From: Chrysopilus asiliformis
Taxonomy: Eukaryota; Arthropoda; Insecta; Diptera; Rhagionidae
NCBI GenBank assembly: GCA_964034945.1
Contig: OZ035963.1
Span: 37,020,361-37,084,360, forward strand
Length of the DNA stretch: 64,000 bases
Direction: 5' to 3'
Shown: positions 20,386-31,980 of the stretch, one piece after another
Numbering within the stretch: the stretch's first letter is position 1
Layout: every line of letters begins with the position of its first letter
Program-made: the position numbers and the translations under genes
Notes under the pieces: model-generated
What the model saw: only the letters and a program-made list of their open reading frames with translations
Databases searched by the model: none
What the model was told of the DNA's origin: nothing

Positions 20386-22068
20386 AATCAAGTATCGCCG
20401 CTCAAATTCTGAAATTACTTTGTCTCTGAATTTTCTAGCCGTTTCAGACTGACAAATTGCTTTTTTTAACTGTTCGCGTCCACAGTGCACCAGAGGAATT
20501 ATTTGGCTCAAAGTTCCATATTTTTCACCACTTACTTGTGTGGTCATCGCTTCCAACGGCCTCAATACGGAAATGATCTCAACCAGGTTTTCTTTCTCCC
20601 TTGGAGATATCATAGAAGGCGCATCTACATGATTAAGCGTAATTTGGCTGATGTATGGTAGCAATTTCAAAAATCGTTCCAACATGAAATAGCAAGAATT
20701 CCACCTGGTCTTCACGTCCAAAATGAGCTTTAAAAATTTTCCTTCTGGTATTCCATCATTTGATTGAATTTTGCGAAGTTCGTCATTTGCATTTACGTGA
20801 CGTTTCATCCAGGTCACAATATCTCTGCACTTTGAGATAAGGACTTTAATTTCTGGCACATCCAAGGAGTTTTGACACACAAGATTTAAGGTGTGTGCAA
20901 AGCATGGGACGTGTTTATGCTTTCCAAACTCGTCTACAACGGCTTTCACAATCTTGGCTCCATTGTCAGTAACAAAAGCTACTATTTTTTGCGGGCTTAT
21001 TTCAAAATCTACCAGGATTTGTCTTAAAACAGTAGATATATAAGTAGCTGTATGCGATTCCGCCAATTTAAAAACTCCTATTGTTCCGGCAAACATTGAA
21101 GTGTTCCTTAGACCATGCACTGTTACACCTAACATGCTGTTCATTTGCGTATCGGTCCAGATGTCAGCAGTTAGACACAAATATGGAACCTCTTTAAAAA
21201 AAATCATGAAATTTTTCATTTCTTTTTCATATAAATTATCTATGTGGGCTTTAACAGTGTTTCTGGTGGGGACCTTGTATAGTGGAGAGGTTTGCTTCAT
21301 GAGAGCTTTGAACCCTTCTCCTTCAACAAAATTAAAGGGCAAGTTATCTTTAATTAACATTTCCACGATTGCCTGTGTCAATTTTACATTTTTCACTCCG
21401 CCAGCTAAAAAATAAAATTTTTGTTGATACATCATACATCTCATACATATTCATATGGATAGGTACATAAATATTTGAATAAATTACAAAAGTATTGTTT
21501 ACGTTATAATTTCGAAAAAATTGCAAAAAAATGTGGAAAAAATATACGCAAAAAATGTTCTGTACCTGTATACATTATATTTAGATTTTGATACCTACAT
21601 GTGTAACTTTCAATGTTGGAAAATATGTTTGGGAGGCTTGCGACACTAGATGGTTTATGCTGGTCATTTTCTTTATCGTTTTCCCTTGTGCTGCTGCTAC
21701 TTGGTACATTTTTATTAAAAATACTCCTATTGTCTGTACTTGAAGTACTTCTCATTGGCAAGCTTACAGTTGGGTCTAGGGTTGGGGCGCTCCTATTGTC
21801 GATTGCGGTGCTCTTCCTGGTGCTGCTAGTTGCCTGTGAAATACATTTTGAAATTGATGATGCTTAAAAAAATATTTAAAATATGTTTCTTTACCGAATT
21901 TAACCCTTCCTCATTAAGAAGGTAATCCTGGTGCTTCAGTTTTAAATGTTGCTGCATATTTGTTGTATTATTTGAAGCTTTAAATGTTTTGAAACACAAG
22001 TTACACTTCACTGTCTGATTGTCCAATCTTATAAAATAGTTCCAAACCTTGCTTTTTGGAGGAGCCAT
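20386..22068 (-). pseudogene. hAT transposase (BED finger), 3'-truncated, spliced
   Basis: Exon 1 (22,068-21,895) starts MAPPKSKVWNYF and has a BED zinc finger (CNLC...HLKLKH). Intron 1 (21,894-21,834) and intron 2 (21,607-21,405) have GT-AG ends and preserve frame. Exon 2 (21,833-21,608) is a Ser/Asn-rich linker. Exon 3 (from 21,404) is the RNase H-like core, with the first acidic residue in LTADIWTD, the second in VTDNGAKI, and CFAHTLNLV. It stops after SEFERRY near 20,385, where envelope sequence begins. The final catalytic Glu and dimerisation domain are gone. BED-hAT transposases excise DNA in the nucleus. Confidence 0.8.
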
Positions 22069-22596
22069 TATTTTAAATATGTTTGGTGTATTCACCGAAA
22101 AACAAATTCACAAAAAAACTTCTAAGCTATTAACTGTTTTTATTTTGAATTTATTTTTTTAACCTCTATCTCTAACCTTTAGTTCGATTTTTCGTCTCGT
22201 CGGTGTGATTTCTGATTTGATTTGATTTGACTTTTGATTGTTTCGTGTCGATGTTGCCATATCGATAATCCATATCTATACGACACTTTTTAGAAAATTA
22301 GACCTTGGGTGTAAGGTATAAGATTTAATTTGCCTGAACATGATTTTGTTTTACGCTGTGGGGAACTCTAAATAAATTTGTAATAGATCTAAAACGAATA
22401 ACTGGGAGCGGAAATAATAGTAGATCTGCCAGTATAGTAGTAGTAGCAGGTTCAAAAAAAAAATAAAAAATCGATTATTTACCTATTAATCGATTACATA
22501 TTTTTAAATTGAAAGGAAAAATGTGATATGATTAATCGACATATCAAAACAAAATAATCGATTAATGCAATCATTTGATTAATCGTTGCCATCACT
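20386..22596 (-). mobile_element. hAT transposon, truncated, in Gypsy-B
   Basis: The right end on the plus strand is 'gattaatcgttgccatcacta' (about 22,576-22,596). On the minus strand this reads TAGTGATGGCAACG, a standard hAT-style terminus, immediately after Gypsy-B protease codons. The left terminus is missing because of the fusion at 20,385, so the target duplication cannot be tested. Confidence 0.7.
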
Positions 22597-23139
22597 AAGT
22601 ATAGCACTGTCTTCTTTAAATGTATAATTTATAGGGTGAATTATTTCCGATCTTGGTGGAATTTGTATTGTTTCTATTTTGTATAATTTTGTGTTTATTG
22701 GTAAGGTTATTTCTTCGGCTCCTATAATGAGTGTTAAAGTAAAAGTTTCATAATCAATTTTGGATACATATTTTGTTAAAAAGTCTCTTCCTATTATGCC
22801 ATCAGTTTGAATGGGGAATTTATCATCTACTACGTGGAATTCGTGATTTAGAATTTTCTGAAATGTTTTGAATGATAATTTTGAAGTTCCTAAAGATGTG
22901 ATTTCTTCATTAGTAATGCCTGTAAATTTGCATTTTTGTTCTGGTGAAAATTCTTGATCAAGATTTATGTGATCAATCTTGCATAGTGAAATATCTGAAC
23001 CAGTGTCTATTAGAAAAGTTAAATCTTTTTCTTTATTTGGATATGTTAGTGTTCTTAGCGTAATATAATTTGTGAGGTTTCTGGGAATATTGTAAATATT
23101 TTTATTTTTACCGGGGCAATGTAATTCCCTTTTTAACAC
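22597..23139 (-). pseudogene. pol: Gypsy-B protease region
   Basis: The minus frame begins before the gag stop, -1 relative to gag. It contains the retropepsin motif FLIDTGSDISLC and the GIIGRDFL motif, then runs to the hAT insertion (about 22,597). Reverse transcriptase, RNase H and integrase are absent from the locus; the deletion also took the hAT 3' end and most of env. Confidence 0.8.
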
Positions 23140-24348
23140 TCCTCCGGTTCTTCCACGTTTCCCTGGTTCTGAATTGTGTTGACTCTTCTGTTATGATTTT
23201 GAAATTTATTTCCTTGATTATTCTGATGTCTGTTGTTGTGGAATCTTGTGTTCTGCGGTTTATAATTTTGGTTTCTATTCTGATATTGGTAGTTATATTT
23301 GTTCGTATTATGGTTATTATTTCTTTGTTGGAAATTTCTGTTATTATTAGGATTTCTGGCTTGATTGCTGTAGTTATTTCTATATCGATTATTATCATAC
23401 TTTTTGTAACTATTTGTGTTCTGATTGTTGTTTGGAAAATTCCCGATCCCACGTTGTAAAGAGAAAACTTTTTGTGTTTTTTCACAGTTCTCTAATTCTA
23501 GAGCTAAGTTTCTTGCATCTGTTAACCTTTTTGGTTGTGCAGCGAAAACTGATGTCTTATATTCATCTTTTAATCCATTTTTAAAAATGTTCAACGCGTA
23601 TGATGCGTTGGCATTCATTATAGCTTTCTTTTCTGGTTGAGTGGCTGATGGACCTAGCTCATTAATCTGTAAGCTATTTAAGTCTCCGATGAGTGATAAT
23701 ATTTTTTCTGAGAACGTGTTGACACTCTGATTTTTCTGCGTTATGGTGGATAGACTTGAGACGATAGAAGGTATTGTTCTATTGTTTTTATATCTTTCTT
23801 CTAGTGATTTTTTTAGTTCTATGAATGTCGTTGGTTCGTTTACTGAACCTATCGCAGTTCTAACGGCGTTGTTGAGCTTTAAATAGAATACCAATTCTAT
23901 TAGGCTTTTCTTGCCTTCTTCGTTTAGCGTTTTGTATACTAATTCCGTAATTTTTAGGAATGGTTGCAGTTCTGAAAAGTGTCCATTGAAGTTAGGGATG
24001 GCTTTGATTGCCGTCTCCATGTTAAAATTCGCCATTTCCCTTTGTATATTACCATTTTCTTGAATATTATCTTCTTGATCTTGTTCTTCTTTTTCTTCTT
24101 TTTCTTCTATTTTAAGTTTTTCTTGGATGAGTTCCTCCAATTTTTTGTATAGTGTAATTAATTTTTGCTTCGCTATTAGTGTAAGTGAAGCTGATGTGTT
24201 GTTTTCTTCTGTAAACCTATCAAAGCTTTTTATAATCTCCTTTGCTAATAAGAGTTTTTCAGTTAGCGTCTCTGATTTAAATTTTCTGTTGGGGTTTTTC
24301 TTGATGCTTTGGTAGAGATTTTCTAATTATATTTGGAATTCATCCATC
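23133..24348 (-). pseudogene. gag: Gypsy-B gag (errantivirus type) with early stop
   Basis: An ATG at 24,348 opens MDEFQI, then TAA at codon 7, after which the frame stays open to 23,133. The N-terminal part is Lys/Glu-rich and coiled-coil-like. The central part (METAIKAIPNFNG...) matches errantivirus capsid. The C-terminus is an Asn/Arg-rich basic domain without zinc knuckles, as in gypsy, ZAM or 17.6 relatives. The last codons overlap the protease frame by -1, with a slippery site at 23,157-23,163. Apart from codon 7 the frame looks intact. Confidence 0.8.
23157..23163 (-). promoter_or_regulatory. Gypsy-B -1 frameshift slippery site
   Basis: The minus strand reads G GGA AAC in the gag frame, eight codons before the gag stop. 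This is a canonical X-XXY-YYZ heptamer that would shift ribosomes into the protease frame. Confidence 0.6.
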
Positions 24349-24455
24349 TGGTTTCAAAGTAGATTTATAAACACATATATATTTTTTCTCTTTTTATTTA
24401 TGAATTTTCATTTGATTTTATTTTATTATACTATATTTAAAAATTCTTCTTAGTT

Positions 24456-24608
24456 TTATACATTAATACTATTACTAATTCTTTTTTTAACATAATTTTT
24501 GAAATAATTGTTTATTTTAATAATAACTATTGCTATTATAATTATTATTATTATTAATGCTATTATTTGCGATAATTGCTGATTTCCAAAGGATGTGGTG
24601 GACGCTTG
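24456..24608 (-). pseudogene. C-terminal part of the Gypsy-B leader ORF
   Basis: The reading frame broken by Gypsy-C at 35,017 resumes here in the same phase and ends at TAA 24,456-24,458. It encodes about 50 residues with an Ile-rich hydrophobic stretch resembling one membrane segment, then a basic tail. The stretch is partly an ATT/AAT microsatellite, so it may be low-complexity coding. It ends 108 bp before the gag ATG. Confidence 0.5.
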
Positions 24609-25566
24609 TGTGACACCTATTTTGTTAGGGTGAATTTAAAAACGTTGTTGTTATTCTGCCAATTGATTTATTATAATTCTCCTCTATTAATTACACTGAA
24701 TCTGCTTACACTATGTTTACAAATTTCTAACTTTTATCTTTTATTATTACACAAGTTATATTATTAGTTAAGTTCCTCTTTTACTATTATACGCACAACA
24801 ATTTCTTAACTACTCAACTTCAAACAAACTTTTTCTAAACTTCAAACAAACTTTTCCCTTTTTTCTAAACCTTGATTCCTCTGCAGCTCCCGACTTCAAC
24901 TCACTTCTCTAACTCAAAAAACCGTACTCCCTAACTGGCTCATTAACTAACTCCCGAGTCAGGCCTTAACACTTTCTTTTATAGGCTTCTTGACCTGCTC
25001 AATTTTTTGTCGTTCAGACAATTTCCTAATTAACCTACATTGTGTAATTGCAATATAGGTAAAAACTTCAATTCAGATGTGAATTATGAAATCATTTAAT
25101 TCGTATTTGCTCTGGTCGTGAGCCCTCAGAATTATTTGGAAGAATCAGCATTTTTACCGGCTTGGTGAAGATCGACATACAATTGTTATGAAAACAATAC
25201 AATTGTTGTGAAATAGGATCGCGTTTGTCGCGTGCCTTCACTAAACGTATTTTGTACGTTTGGGGTTTATTGAGTTGTACATCGACGAATTGTTATGAAA
25301 TATGAGGTCGTGCCTTTGATAAACGTATTTTGTACGTTTTCGGGTTCATTGATTTGTATGGCGGAATTATTATTATGGTGAAATGTAAGGTTTATGATGG
25401 GTACAAAGTACATTGACCGGAGTGCACTTGTGCAATTTTTTGATTGTGGAATTTTATTGAATTTATTGAATGGTTCAATGTTCTGATTTGGAACTTTGTA
25501 CCTTCTGCTTTAACTCAGGTGATGGATTGCATCCGGTTTGGAAAAGTTGAAATGCAATTCATCACA
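24609..25566 (-). repeat. Gypsy-C 3' LTR
   Basis: 958 bp, direct repeat of 34,059-35,016. On the minus strand it starts TGTGATGAATTG after a purine tract (GGGGGTAAGGAA, about 25,567-25,578) and ends GGTGTCACA. Confidence 0.95.
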
Positions 25567-26462
25567 TTCCTTACCCCCTGAAGAAAGAAAAATGTAATTT
25601 TTCGAAATATCACCAAAAAATGTTTTTGTGTTCTTGTGCATTTTGTCTTTTAGTTAGCTTTTTTTTTTTTTTTTTTTTTTTTAAACTTTCAATTTTAATT
25701 AAAATATTTTATATCAAGATGTTTTTGTTTTGTCTTCTCATGATATATATATATTTTTTTTTTTTTGACATTTAATAAAAACTTATTTTTTTCTAAATCT
25801 TAACCTAACACATGGATCAATAAGTCCCGAGACTAACAATGAAAACAACATTTTTTTTGCAAAATTTTTTTTTATTCATCAATATAATCACCTTTTAGGG
25901 TGATACAATCGTCACGCCATGCGTATCCCAAAAAACTGACGCCATGACTTTGCCAGCTGACTGCTGCGTTTTCGGACGCTTCGGACGGCTTTCGCCAGCT
26001 GTGCGCCACTCAGATGACTGCCGCTTCGACTCTGGAGTGTAGTGATGTATCCATGTTTCGTCCATGGTCACGTAACGACGCAAGAAATCTTTTTTATTGC
26101 GAGTAAATATATTATGCTCAGTTCAAACTTTTTTTTTTTTTTTTTTCTTTATCTTTATTTTAATTGTTTTGCTGTTGCGCTTATATAATTTTCTTTTTCT
26201 TTGACATTTAATGAAAATTTATTTTTTTCTGAACCTTTACATATTATTAACATATTATTTTTTCTAAACCTATATCTTATTAGGTTCCCTTTTTTTTAAA
26301 TATTTTACCATATATTGATACAAAATTCCGTTTTTTTTTTCAAAATTCAATTATTTTTAAAGGGATCAGTATATTTTAGTATAAAATTTTCAAAAAATAA
26401 AAAGCGAATAAAAAATTTCCAGTTATTGTCATCGACGGTAATGGATTTCAAAATTTTTAGAC
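25567..26462 (-). other. Gypsy-C 3' untranslated region
   Basis: AT-rich, with polypurine tract next to the LTR and no convincing frame. Contains the truncated mariner at 25,808-26,109. Confidence 0.6.
25808..26109 (-). mobile_element. Truncated mariner, same family as 15,483-16,775
   Basis: One 30-bp terminal repeat (25,808-25,837) follows a TA at 25,806-25,807. The minus strand then holds the transposase end, an internal deletion joining the last codons (near 25,913) to the block ending WDTHGV, and upstream sequence to 26,109, where similarity stops. The first catalytic region TMDETWIHH is retained; the rest of the core and the 5' end are gone. Confidence 0.85.
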
Positions 26463-27121
26463 CTAATTTTGGTGTTTATCTCGACTAATATATTCTTTCA
26501 GTCGATTATTATGGATGCGAACAAGTTTGTTGCGAATTTTTAGAACTGAGTTTACGGTACTAGGGGTTTCTTGGATTTCATATGGTCCTAACCAAATTGG
26601 ACTTAACTTATTTTTACGACTTTCGTTTTTAAGCAGAATCCAATCTCCGACTTGGAAACTTTTGTTGACGGAATTTTTGTCATAATAGATTTTGCTTTTC
26701 ATTTTGCTCGCCAATAGATTTTCTCTAGCCTTTTTGTATGCCTTTTGCAGTTTGTATTTTAAGAGGTGGTAATAATTTTCATCGTTATATAATGGTTCTG
26801 GATCTCTTTTCACGCTTGTAGGAAGTTCAGCGGAAAAACCGTATAATAAGTCCATGGGAGTGAATTTGGTTGAAGCATGTATAGTGTTGTTATGCACGTG
26901 TACTGCCTCCCTAATCCATTCATCCCAAGTAGTCGGATATTCATTTACGAAATTTCGTAAGTATTCCGCCAGGGGTCGATGGGACCGTTCAAGTGCTCCA
27001 TTAGTTTGAGGATGGTAAGCTGTTGTTTGTAACTTTCGTATTTTCAACAGTTTACACAATTTTTTGAATACGTCGCTCAAAAAATTGGTTCCTTGATCAG
27101 TGACCAATTTCTTGGGTATTC
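26463..27121 (-). pseudogene. pol: Gypsy-C integrase, C-terminal part
   Basis: Contains the second catalytic Asp (VTDQGTNF) and the Glu (HPQTNGALERSHR) of the integrase core, then the GPY-type domain (WLGPYEIQETP). It ends at 26,463. It is separated from the first part of pol only by the mariner at 27,124-28,044, which left the frame otherwise sound. Confidence 0.85.
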
Positions 27122-27123
27122 TA

Positions 27124-28044
27124 CAGGGTGCGCCATCTATTCCTCCGGTATGAGAATGTTGAATAACTTTTGAAAGAAACAATAGATTGCAAAAAATGGT
27201 GTTTTTTTATTTAGTTCAATCCTTTACAATTTATGTGGACTACCTTTTGAAAACAACATCGATCAAATGACCACCTTTATTGGCCACCGCAAACTGTGCT
27301 CTTTTTCGGGCATTTTCCATCACTTCTTCGAGCATCTCCGTCGGTATGGCAGCTATTTCGGCACGAATATTGGTCTTGAGCTCGTCAATGGTCTTCGGGT
27401 TGCTGGCGTAAACTTTACTCTTCAAATAACCCCACAAAAAGAAGTCTGGGGGGGTTAAATCAGGGGATCTTGGTGGCCAGTCAATATCGCCTCTTTTCGA
27501 TATCACACGTCTAGGGAATTTTTGTTGCAAAAACCGTATTGTTTGGTCCGCTGTGTGGCATGGCGCCCCGTCTTGCTGAAACCAGAAGTCAGTCAGACCT
27601 TTTTCACGCATTTTCGGACACACAAAATGTGCCCACATCCACCGATATCGATTACCATTAACTGTTTCACCTTCATTGAAGAAAAATGGCCCAATGATGG
27701 TTTTTGCGCACACGCCGGCCCAAACAGTCACTTTTCGATCATGCAATGGTATTTCATGAATCTCGTGAGGATTTTCTGTCGCCCAAATGCGGCAATTTTG
27801 TTTATTAACACCGCCAGAGAGAGTGAAATGTGCCTCGTCGGTCATTAAAACTTGCATCCAAAAGTCCGGCATGGTTTCCAACATACATCGTCACTATTTC
27901 GGCGCGTTCTTTCGGTGTGAAGCGGTTCATGGTTAAAATTGTACTGGTTTGACGTTTCCAAAACGTGTCTAGGAAAGCAAATCGGTTGACAAATGGCGAA
28001 GTTATTGAATGTTTACATACCGGAGGAATAGATGGCGCACCCTG
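27124..28044 (-). mobile_element. DD41D mariner-like element, internal deletion derivative
   Basis: Terminal inverted repeats begin CAGGGTGCGCCATCTATTCC, with TA duplicated at 27,122-27,123 and 28,045-28,046. At 921 bp it is about 300-400 bp shorter than full Tc1/mariner elements. It lies within the Gypsy-C integrase. Confidence 0.9.
27240..27884 (-). pseudogene. DD41D transposase catalytic domain
   Basis: The frame carries MTDEAHFTLSGG (first Asp), WFQQDGAPCHTA (second) and PDLTPPDFFLWG (third), with 41 residues between the last two. That spacing is the DD41D (rosa-like) arrangement of the IS630/Tc1/mariner group. The normal N-terminus, MNRFTPKERAEIV, is present in another frame from about 27,931. 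A deletion between them removed the roughly 110-residue helix-turn-helix part and shifted the frame, so it cannot make a working transposase. Confidence 0.8.
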
Positions 28045-28046
28045 TA

Positions 28047-31000
28047 TATCTTGTAATAATTTGTTCATAGAATGCTTTAGCCACTGTCTCAGCTTCACAA
28101 TTTTCTATTGCAACGCAATCGAAAAATCGGGTTAGGTCATCCTGGAACGTGAGAAGATATTTATTTCCCCTATTGGTTACTGGAAGTGGACCGACTATAT
28201 CTAGATATACTTTGTCAAAGGGGAGTAGTGCCGTGTCTGTAATGACCATTGGCATACGCGTGTAGCGTGAATATTTGTTTACTTGACAAAGTCGACAACT
28301 TTTGACAAAGTTTTCGATGTCTTTCACCATATTTTTCCACCGGTAATGGCGTCTTATTCGGTGGTAAGTTTTGAAAACTCCTTGGTGTCCACCTAGAGGA
28401 CTATTGTGATAGGTCGTGAGTACAGATTCTATTTCTTTTCGGTCAGTTAATTGCTGAATATTTTTTGTGGAAATAACTGGGTCAATAGAATCATCTAAAG
28501 TTTCACAATTATTACCTTGTTTACTTTTTTCATGAAGTTGCATTTCATCGTTTTCAGGTGCATTGTCTTCCTGTAATTGCTGAATTGCAGTTTTATCATT
28601 CGAGTTAATTGTTGTTGTACTCTCACTTTGATTTGGGTTTTCTATCTGTTGTTTATTTTGTTTACTTTGGCTTCGAGTTACAACTTGTATTCGTTGATGA
28701 TTGTTGGTCGAATCGTTTATTTTATTCCTCACCTCTTGTTCCTCAGTTTTAATCATACCGCTGTGTTGTGATACATTTTCATGGATTGAAGTTTTTGTGC
28801 TTTCGTTGAGCATTGTCTCTTGGGTTTTTTCGTATTGTTGTTGTTGGAACGTTGTATTTGGATTTGTCGTACTTTTGAGTGAGGGCATTCTACTCAGCGC
28901 ATCAGCTGCAGTATTTAATTTACCTGCCTTGTACTGAATTTCGTAATCGTAATCGGATAATTTGTGACGAAAACGTGTAAGACGAGTTGTAGTGTCCTTG
29001 ACATTGAACACTCCTTTTAGAGGCCTATGGTCGGAGTAAACGATGAATTTACGTCCTAGTAAATAACATCGAAAATGTTTAGTAGCCCAAACTATTGCCA
29101 GCAATTCTTTCTCTATTGTTGAATATCGGCGTTCAGCCTCATTCAAGGTTCGGCTAGCGTAGGCTACTGGCCTTTCGTCCTGCGATAGTATTGCTCCAAG
29201 TGCTTCTCCACTAGCATCTGTGGTTAACGCAAATGGTTTAGAAAAATCTGGATATACCAGAAGAGGTGGAGATGTTAAGGCTTCTTTTAGTGTTTCGAAT
29301 GCCTTTTCACATGATTCATTCCACGCAAATTTACTACCCTTTCGAAGTAATTTCGTGAGAGGTAAGGCTTTTTTGGCAAAGTCTTCAATGAATTTTCTAT
29401 AATAATTAGCCAGTCCTAAAAAACTTTGAATTTGTCGAATAGTTTTTGGACGCGGGAAATTCTTTACACATTCTATATTTTGGGGATCGGGGAGAGCGCC
29501 TTCTTTCGTACATTTGTGTCCTAAATAAATTACTTCCTTTTTGAGGAAGTGACACTTCTCGGGTTGCAATTTGAAATTGTGGATTCTGAGGCGTTCGAAA
29601 ATATCCATCAATTTTTGGTTATGGTCATCTAGGGTTTTCCCGTAAATGACCAAATCATCGATGTATATGAAACACTTTATTCCTTGTAACCCTGTCAAGG
29701 CGTGATTCATAGCCCTTTGGAATGTAGCAGGAGCCGATTTTAATCCAAACGGCATCCTTGTAAATTCGAAATGACCAAAAGGAGTACTGAAAGCTGTTTT
29801 TTCTCTATCGTTTGGCTCAACTTGAATTTGATGGTATCCGCTAGCTAAATCTAGTGTGGTGAAGTAAGTGGAGTTTCCCAACTGGTCCAGAATCTCTTCG
29901 ATTCTAGGCAGTGGAAAAGCGTCTCCAATAGTGACGTCATTCAGTTTCCTGAAATCCACCACTACTCTCCACTTCTTCTCACCGTTTGCTCCCGCTTTCT
30001 TAGGCACTACTAAGAGAGGGGAATTCCAGGGACTTTTGCTAGGTTGGACTATTCCTTCTTCCACCATTTTATTAACTTGTTCGTTAATAACTTTCCGGTG
30101 GGTTTCGGCCAAACGATAATTCTTTAAATTTAGAGCTCCTTGGTCCTGACGTATGGGTATTTTATGTGTAAGAACGTTAGAATGTGTTAATTTATCATTG
30201 GGAAGATGAAAAAGATCATGAAATTGCGAACAAATGTTTATTATATACTGGCGTTCTTCGTGATTTGCCTCTGGATCCATTTGTATGGATTCGATAATTT
30301 CCCGAATCCTTTTATATATAGGAGATTTAAACCGGTTAGTCTGGCTTAAATTTTCTTGACATGAAAAGATTTTGAAATTTTTTGCTTTCACAATTTTTAG
30401 GGGTATTTTATTCAAAGTTATTTGGTAGGTATTTGAGTTCAGAATGCTAACCGTAATCTTCCCATTTCGGGGCCGAACTAGAGTGTTAGCTACGTACACT
30501 CCTTCAGCGATTTCCCTAGACATACAAAGATCTTTATTCCCGTTTTGGATTGGTACTTCGATCACCTTTTCCGTTCGTGGGGGTATTATTAGATTAGTTG
30601 GACAATCGTAAATCTTTTGAGAAAATTTTTGTTTTTCGGAAGGATTATAATCATTGTTCAGATTATATCTTTTGGTTGAGTTAATGTCCGTATGTGCGGT
30701 TTTGTTTTCCGCTAACGGCTTAAAAATTTGAATGTTGAGTTCCTTTTCCAAAATTTTGCACAAATTTCTAACATCATCTATATTTTTGATAGAATTCCCT
30801 GTGTGGTTAGAGGGAAAGTTAATTGTTTGTATTTGAGTGATATTTTTAGGTTTGTTTAGATTACTTGTAGATTTGGTTGACGAGTTAGCAGTGCTTTTTG
30901 ATGGAACCAATTCAAATTGGTTAGGTTTTGACCATGTTGCCTTCCCGATTCGTCCTGTACGACTTGGTTGTGAAATTTTCGCTATCTCGGCGTAAGATTT

Positions 31001-31980
31001 GGATGATTGGGCCACGGCATTTTTTGCACGTGGATCCGAACCTACGGTAGATAGATCACAAGTGACTAGGTTATTCCATGTACCTGACCTTGATAATACC
31101 TTCTGAGTCGTGATCTCAGATTTGGTTGTTTTGTTCAAGGGGTTATTGGAATTTTCTAGCTGTTTCACTTGTAGTGATTTTGGATTTTCAGAAGTTTTGT
31201 AAATCGGTTTATGATTACCGACCTGACCATTTTCAGTATGAGCTTTCGATATTTGGACCAAACCCTTTTTTGAGCTTGGATTCGAATTTGCAATCGTTTG
31301 AGTTTGAGCCGTTTTACTGTTATATCGACCTGTCCTTAGCATCACTTTCTGAGTCGCGATTTCAGATTTTGTGATTTCGTGCAAGGAGTCATCTATAAAG
31401 TCAAATTTAAACTCGTGCTCTGATTGCAGCGCTTCTATTGCTGGAAAATGGAGTCGTTTCATAATACAATCGATTCTACTTCTATTCCATAAAATATCCC
31501 TTCCTATGATACCATCGCAAGGAACCGATTCATTATCGTTGACTACGTGAAAATGACAAGTCAACGCTTCTTTATTTGGGTCTCGCATTACAGCCGTCAT
31601 TTTGGCTTCACAGATGCCTATCGATCGTTCAGATGCACCGTATAAACCAGTCAGAACTACTAGTCTATTTCCGTTAATCGGAGTACCGGGTTTCAAGATC
31701 GATCGTCTAATTAGACTTACATCTGCTCCTGTATCCACCAAAAATTGAACTGGCTTTTTACAAGCGATGTCAACATCCGCGGTTATTACGGCCTCGCGAT
31801 ATAGTTTTTGGTATGGGAGAATTATTTCAGTAGTAGGCATGGGGTCAATTTTCTTTTGGGGTTTTGATTTTTTGAGAGATAATTTAGCATTTGCATGTTT
31901 CGTAGCAGTGGTTGTATTTTTAGGTTTACACCCCTTTTTGGCTTGGTCTGAAGGTGGGTGCAGAGCTTCAAACCCTATTG
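28047..31980 (-). pseudogene. pol: Gypsy-C pol: protease, RT, RNase H, integrase N-terminus
   Basis: The frame opens at the slippery site and continues without stop for about 1,310 codons to the mariner insertion. In order: protease FLVDTGADVSLI with GIIGRDIL; a long Ser/Asn-rich linker; reverse transcriptase with WRVVVDFRKLND and the catalytic YIDDLVIYG; RNase H (TTDASGEALGAIL; YSDHRPL; AADALSRMP); the integrase zinc finger (CRLCQVNKY); and the first catalytic Asp (YLDIVGPLPV). The polyprotein copies element RNA and inserts the DNA. Only the mariner breaks it. Confidence 0.95.
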
